From the NCBI GenBank assembly GCA_011391855.1, contig JAABPT010000444.1:1-14328 (forward strand): DNA of 14,328 nt, given 5' to 3'. Made by a program: the position numbers and the translations under genes. How positions within the stretch are numbered: the stretch's first letter is position 1; every line of letters begins with the position of its first letter. Shown piece by piece: positions 11,493 to 14,328 of this stretch. The notes beneath the pieces were generated by a model. That model worked only from the letters and a program-made list of their open reading frames with translations. It had not been told where the DNA came from and did no database searches. Origin of the DNA: Burkholderiales bacterium. GTDB lineage: Bacteria > Pseudomonadota > Gammaproteobacteria > Burkholderiales > Burkholderiaceae_C.

Positions 11493-12329
11493 TCAGACCA
11501 GAGGGCGCGTCGGCGGGCGGCCGTCACCGTAGAGGTCGGCCAAACGGGCCATCGCCTTCACGTCGCGCAAATGGAGCCGGCCGTCGGCGATGCGGTGCAG
11601 GCCGCGCCGCTCGAGCTTGCGCAGGGTCTTGTTGGTGTGCACCAGCGACAGGCCCAGGCCGTCGGCGATGTGCTGCTGCGTCAGCGGAAAGGCGACGCCG
11701 TCGGCACCCGCATCGGCCTGCAGCGCGGCTGCGCGCTTGAACAGCAGGATCAGCATCGAGGCGATGCGTTCCTCGGCACTGCGCCGCCCGACCGACAGCA
11801 GCGTGTCGTCGACCATCGACTCCTCGTGCGCGGTGAGCCAGGTGACATTGAAGCCCATCATCGGGCTGCGCCGGTGCAGTTCCCAGATCGCATCGCGCTG
11901 GAAGACGCAGAACAGAGCGTCGGTGAGCGTCTCCACCCCGTGGGCCGCGGCGTCGCCCATCTTCTGCTGCACGCCGATGAAGTCACCGGCCAGCAGAAAG
12001 CTGAGGATCTGCCGGCGCCCGTCGCTGAGCGTCTTGTAACGGAAGGCCCAGCCCTGCAGCAGGGTGTACAGCGGCGCGTCGGTCTGGCCTTCGTGGATCA
12101 GCGACTCGCCCGCGCCCAACCGTCGCTCGCGGCGCTTGAGCGACTGCACCAGTTCGAGTTCGTCTCCCGTCGGTTCTTGAAACAGCTTCAGTGGCCGCAG
12201 TGGGCAGCTGCGGCAGGCCGTCTCACCACCGATGGCGGCAGGTGCTTCGGGGAGCGGTGGTGCGGGCGGTGGTGCGGGCGATGGTGCGGGCGATGGTGCG
12301 GGCGATCTCATGACCGCAGTGTCGCGCAT
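11493..12329 (-). CDS. Crp/Fnr-family transcriptional regulator with Pro/Ala repeat N-terminus and CxxC
   Basis: A 278-residue protein from the ATG at 12329; the ATG at 12311 would give 272. Neither has a good ribosome binding site, the nearest candidate being an AAGG about 12 bases before 12329. Residues 8-26 are a Pro/Ala/Ser repeat encoded by a 12-base tandem repeat. A CRSC pair follows (C39, C42; ETACRSCPLRPLKLF), recalling the cysteine-rich N-terminus of FNR-type proteins. With only one other cysteine (C141), the full four-cysteine iron-sulfur site of FNR is not evident. The beta-roll sensor spans about 55-165 (LLAGDFIGVQQKM at 112-124) and the helix-turn-helix about 213-250 (LTQQHIADGLGLSLVHTNKTL). 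It differs clearly from the neighbouring Crp-like gene, so it is not a recent duplicate. It lies 162 bases downstream of ald on the same strand. Targets are unknown. Confidence 0.9.
   Translation of the reverse strand: MRDTAVMRSPAPSPAPSPAPPPAPPLPEAPAAIGGETACRSCPLRPLKLFQEPTGDELELVQSLKRRERRLGAGESLIHEGQTDAPLYTLLQGWAFRYKTLSDGRRQILSFLLAGDFIGVQQKMGDAAAHGVETLTDALFCVFQRDAIWELHRRSPMMGFNVTWLTAHEESMVDDTLLSVGRRSAEERIASMLILLFKRAAALQADAGADGVAFPLTQQHIADGLGLSLVHTNKTLRKLERRGLHRIADGRLHLRDVKAMARLADLYGDGRPPTRPLV
12259..12306. repeat. Four tandem 12-base repeats inside the Crp/Fnr-like gene
   Basis: Four adjacent copies of GGTGCGGGCGAT (plus strand) fill 12259-12306. The last three are identical and the first differs by one base (GGT in place of GAT at the end). 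Read on the minus strand they encode a Ser/Pro-Pro-Ala-Pro repeat near the N-terminus of the regulator. Because the unit is 12 bases, copy-number changes would keep the reading frame. Confidence 0.9.
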
Positions 12330-12458
12330 CCCTGTGCTTTGCCTTGCACAAGCGCTGGTCCGATGGACGGCCAGATCGAGCGCGGCCGCAAGGGTCGGCT
12401 CGCGGCCGCAGGCCGACACATCCGGCGACGGTGCCCGATCGATCGCGAACCCGTCGCA

Positions 12459-12478
12459 CGCTGCGCTCGCGCGCAGCG
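12459..12478 (-). terminator. Strong stem-loop after alanine dehydrogenase, probable terminator
   Basis: Thirteen bases after the ald stop, the minus strand reads CGCTGCGC GCGA GCGCAGCG: a perfect eight-base-pair GC-rich stem closed by a GNRA-type tetraloop. No T-run follows, so it is not a textbook intrinsic terminator. It could act as an imperfect terminator, or as a 3'-end stabiliser between ald and the downstream regulator gene. Confidence 0.5.
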
Positions 12479-12491
12479 GACTCGGCAGCGC

Positions 12492-13607
12492 CTACAAACC
12501 CAGCGCCGCCTCGGCGCTGATGCCGGCCAAGCCCAGCGCTTGCGCCACCGGCTCGCACGTGACGCGGCCGCGGTGCACGTTCAGGCCGCGGCGCAGGTGC
12601 ACGTTGTCCACCAGGGCCTGCTCGCCGTGGGCAGCCAGGGCCAGGCCGAAGGGCAGGGTGGCGTGGTTCAGCGCGTGGCTGCTCGTCTGCGGCACGGCGC
12701 CCGGCATGTTCGCCACGCAGTAGTGAATGATGCCGTCCACCTCGAAGGTGGGCGCCTCGTGCGTGGTGGGGTGCGAGGTCTCGAAACACCCGCCCTGGTC
12801 GATCGACACGTCCACCAGCACGCTGCGCGGCCGCATGTGCGAGAGCATCGCCCGCGTTACCACCTTGGGCGCGCTGGCGCCCGGAATGAGCACCGCGCCC
12901 ACCACCACGTCGGCGGCCATGACCTCTTCGTCGATGGCGGCGGCGGTCGAATAGCGCGTGCGCGCGCGGCCCTGGAAAAGTTCGTCCAGCTGGCGCAGCC
13001 GCGGCAGCGAGCGGTCGAGCAGCGTGACCTCGGCGCCCAGCCCCACCGCCATGCGCGCCGCGTGCGTGCCGACGACACCGCCGCCGATGACGACCACGCG
13101 CGCTGGCGGCACCCCCGGCACGCCGCCCAGCAGCAGGCCCTTGCCGCCGGCCGGCTTGCGCAGCGAAAAGGCCGCGGCCTCGATGGCCAGCCGGCCGGCC
13201 ACTTCGCTCATCGGCGCCAGCAGCGGCAGGCCGCCCTGCGCGTCGGTGACGGTCTCGTAGGCCACGGCAATGCAGCCGGAGTCGATGAGGCCGCGCGCCT
13301 GTTCGGGGTCGGGTGCCAGGTGCAGGTAGGTGAACAAGATCTGGCCGGGCCGCAGCATGCCCCATTCGGCCGGCTGCGGTTCCTTGACCTTGACGATCAT
13401 GTCGGCGGCCGCGAAGACTTCCCCCGCGGTGGCCACGATGCGCGCACCGGCCGCCAGGTAGGCGGTGTCGGCCGCGCCGATGCCGGCACCTGCGCCGGCC
13501 TGCACCAGCACGTCGTGCCCGGCGGCCGCGTATTCGCGCACGGCCATCGGCGTCAGGCCGACGCGGTGCTCTTGGACCTTGATCTCCTTGGGTACGCCGA
13601 CACGCAT
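12492..13607 (-). CDS. ald: Alanine dehydrogenase
   Basis: A complete 371-residue enzyme, the normal family length, that interconverts L-alanine and pyruvate plus ammonia with NAD in the cytoplasm. The N-terminus (MRVGVPKEIKVQEHRVGLTP) is the family signature. Substrate-site residues are visible at R15, K75 (VKVKEP) and H96 (FTYLHLAPD). The Rossmann loop is GGGVVG (175-180), with D198 at the end of the second strand favouring NAD, and the catalytic aspartate is D270 in VDVSIDQGGCFET (265-277). HYCVANMPGAVP (295-306) is also conserved. The start at 13607 is supported by family length and a weak GGAA seven bases upstream. No lrp-type regulator, the usual partner of ald, is adjacent; the nearest regulators are the Crp/Fnr-like gene downstream and the PBP-like gene upstream. 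A stem-loop follows the stop codon. Confidence 0.96.
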   Translation of the reverse strand: MRVGVPKEIKVQEHRVGLTPMAVREYAAAGHDVLVQAGAGAGIGAADTAYLAAGARIVATAGEVFAAADMIVKVKEPQPAEWGMLRPGQILFTYLHLAPDPEQARGLIDSGCIAVAYETVTDAQGGLPLLAPMSEVAGRLAIEAAAFSLRKPAGGKGLLLGGVPGVPPARVVVIGGGVVGTHAARMAVGLGAEVTLLDRSLPRLRQLDELFQGRARTRYSTAAAIDEEVMAADVVVGAVLIPGASAPKVVTRAMLSHMRPRSVLVDVSIDQGGCFETSHPTTHEAPTFEVDGIIHYCVANMPGAVPQTSSHALNHATLPFGLALAAHGEQALVDNVHLRRGLNVHRGRVTCEPVAQALGLAGISAEAALGL

Positions 13608-13659
13608 GGTGGGATTCCGGTCTGAGTCGTGGGACGCTGGCGAGTCTAGGGACTATCGG

Positions 13660-13677
13660 CGGCGCATGCACGCGCCG
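13660..13677. promoter_or_regulatory. Inverted repeat in the ald upstream region
   Basis: CGGCGC-ATGCAC-GCGCCG forms a perfect six-base-pair inverted repeat with a six-base loop, 53 to 70 bases before the ald start. It could be an operator or a leader hairpin. A TTGATCAA palindrome lies 17 bases further upstream (13694-13701). No regulator can be assigned. Confidence 0.3.
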
Positions 13678-13712
13678 AATTCCCGATCACTGCTTGATCA
13701 ACTCGCGCCGTG

Positions 13713-13730
13713 CTGTCGAGTCGGCGACAG
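13713..13730 (-). terminator. Stem-loop after the PBP-like gene, possible terminator
   Basis: Five bases after the stop of the PBP-like gene, the minus strand reads CTGTCG CCGACT CGACAG, a perfect six-base-pair stem with a six-base loop. No T-run follows. Its placement right after the stop, with ald starting about 105 bases further on, suggests the end of the PBP-like transcript, though readthrough into ald is possible. Confidence 0.4.
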
Positions 13731-13734
13731 GACC

Positions 13735-14328
13735 TCATCGGCTGCGCCTGACGCCTGAATTCGGGCGGCTCGGCGCCGGCCGGGGCTTGCCAAGTCCGCG
13801 ATCGTGCCACCAGGGCAGCGCGCGCGTGAGCGACAGCACCTCGCCCGGCCGGTGGGGGCCGTAGCCCGGCAGGCCCTGCAACGCCTGCGCCCATGCGGGC
13901 GAGGCCAGCGTGGCACGCAACTGGCCGAGAACCGGCGTCTCCAGGGCCGGCTTGAGGCACACCAGGTAGTAGTCCTCATCGACGAGCGGACTGAAGTCCA
14001 GACCGAACTCGCGCGCCGCGGCCTCGATGCCCAGGCCCACATCGGCGGCACCCGAGGCCACTGCTGCGGCCACTGCGACATGGGTGTCCTCGTTGCGCGT
14101 GACATAGCCCTCGATGGCCTCTGGCGCCAGGGCGGCCTGTTGCATCAAGTGGTCCATCAGCAAGCGGGTGCCCGAACCGGCCTGGCGGTTGACGAAGCGC
14201 CAGCGGCCCTGCGCCAGTGCGTTCACGTTCTCGGGCGCCGGCGTACCCGGGCGCAGCATCCAGCCCTGCCGCCGCCAATGGCTGCCGATCAGTTTGTGCG
14301 TGCCGGGCTTCAGCAGCGGCCGCAGCGC
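13735..14328 (-). CDS. PBP-like substrate-binding-domain protein, probably a ModE/LysR-like regulator, C-terminal part
   Basis: The gene enters from the right edge in frame and ends at TGA 13737-13735, leaving 197 residues without the N-terminus. The visible part is one lobe pair of a periplasmic-binding-protein-like domain (PF12727 type). Typical segments are the LIGSHWRRQGWMLRPGTP strand-loop, FVNRQAGSGTRLLMDHLM with the RxxGSGTR ligand loop, THVAVAAAVASGAADVGLGI, and LPGYGPHRPGEVLSL near the end. In this family the domain is usually fused to an N-terminal helix-turn-helix and tied to molybdate or oxyanion sensing. Since the N-terminus is outside the window, regulator versus free-standing binding protein cannot be decided. 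A hairpin follows the stop, and ald starts 127 bases further on the same strand. The domain call is firm; the role is open. Confidence 0.8.
   Translation of the reverse strand, partial: ALRPLLKPGTHKLIGSHWRRQGWMLRPGTPAPENVNALAQGRWRFVNRQAGSGTRLLMDHLMQQAALAPEAIEGYVTRNEDTHVAVAAAVASGAADVGLGIEAAAREFGLDFSPLVDEDYYLVCLKPALETPVLGQLRATLASPAWAQALQGLPGYGPHRPGEVLSLTRALPWWHDRGLGKPRPAPSRPNSGVRRSR

Noticed and set aside
11571..13625. A 684-codon open frame on the plus strand opposite the second Crp/Fnr-like gene and ald.
   Set aside because: It is the compositional shadow of two well-conserved minus-strand genes; the protein is Arg/His/Gln-rich and has no family signature.
13694..13701. TTGATCAA considered as an FNR/Crp box, given the two Crp/Fnr genes nearby.
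   Set aside because: An FNR box needs four bases between the TTGAT and ATCAA half-sites. Here the halves abut, so it is only a short palindrome.

Overview
The window comes from a very GC-rich genome (about 70% by eye) with the dense, short-gapped layout of a betaproteobacterium. A Bug-family periplasmic solute receptor, two Crp/Fnr-type regulators of a kind common in Burkholderiales, and the long acyl-CoA ligase all fit Burkholderiales, most likely Comamonadaceae. This placement is inference from protein families; there is no rRNA in the window. I see no tRNA, CRISPR array, insertion sequence or phage gene.

Layout. At the left edge (1-192, minus) is the N-terminus of an unrecognised membrane protein, divergent from a complete Bug-type receptor (303-1286, plus). 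Converging on it is a two-gene minus-strand signalling operon: a 1501-residue hybrid histidine kinase (CHASE sensor, four PAS-like domains, HisKA, HATPase, receiver, Hpt), followed with an ATGA stop/start overlap by a receiver-GGDEF diguanylate cyclase. Together they have every step of a His-Asp-His-Asp phosphorelay ending in c-di-GMP synthesis. Divergent from the kinase is a plus-strand pair that overlaps by a few bases: an AMP-forming acyl-CoA ligase (7023-8699) and a ThDP-dependent enzyme (8690-10441). The ThDP enzyme resembles vertebrate ILVBL/HACL2 (2-hydroxyacyl-CoA lyase) much more than acetolactate synthase.

The right third is all on the minus strand. It holds a Crp/Fnr regulator with an odd C-terminal extension (10527-11354), a second, different Crp/Fnr regulator with a Pro/Ala repeat N-terminus and a CxxC motif (11493-12329), alanine dehydrogenase (12492-13607), and the C-terminal part of a PBP-like substrate-binding protein or regulator cut by the window edge (13735-14328). 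Perfect stem-loops lie just after the stop codons of ald and of the PBP-like gene.

The most interesting element is the ligase-lyase pair. It reads as a compact two-step route that would activate a 2-hydroxy acid to its CoA thioester and cleave it to formyl-CoA plus an aldehyde one carbon shorter (bacterial alpha-oxidation). The ligase's substrate is not evident from sequence, so this pathway is a hypothesis. The second point of interest is the translationally coupled phosphorelay to a diguanylate cyclase that keeps its inhibitory I-site.
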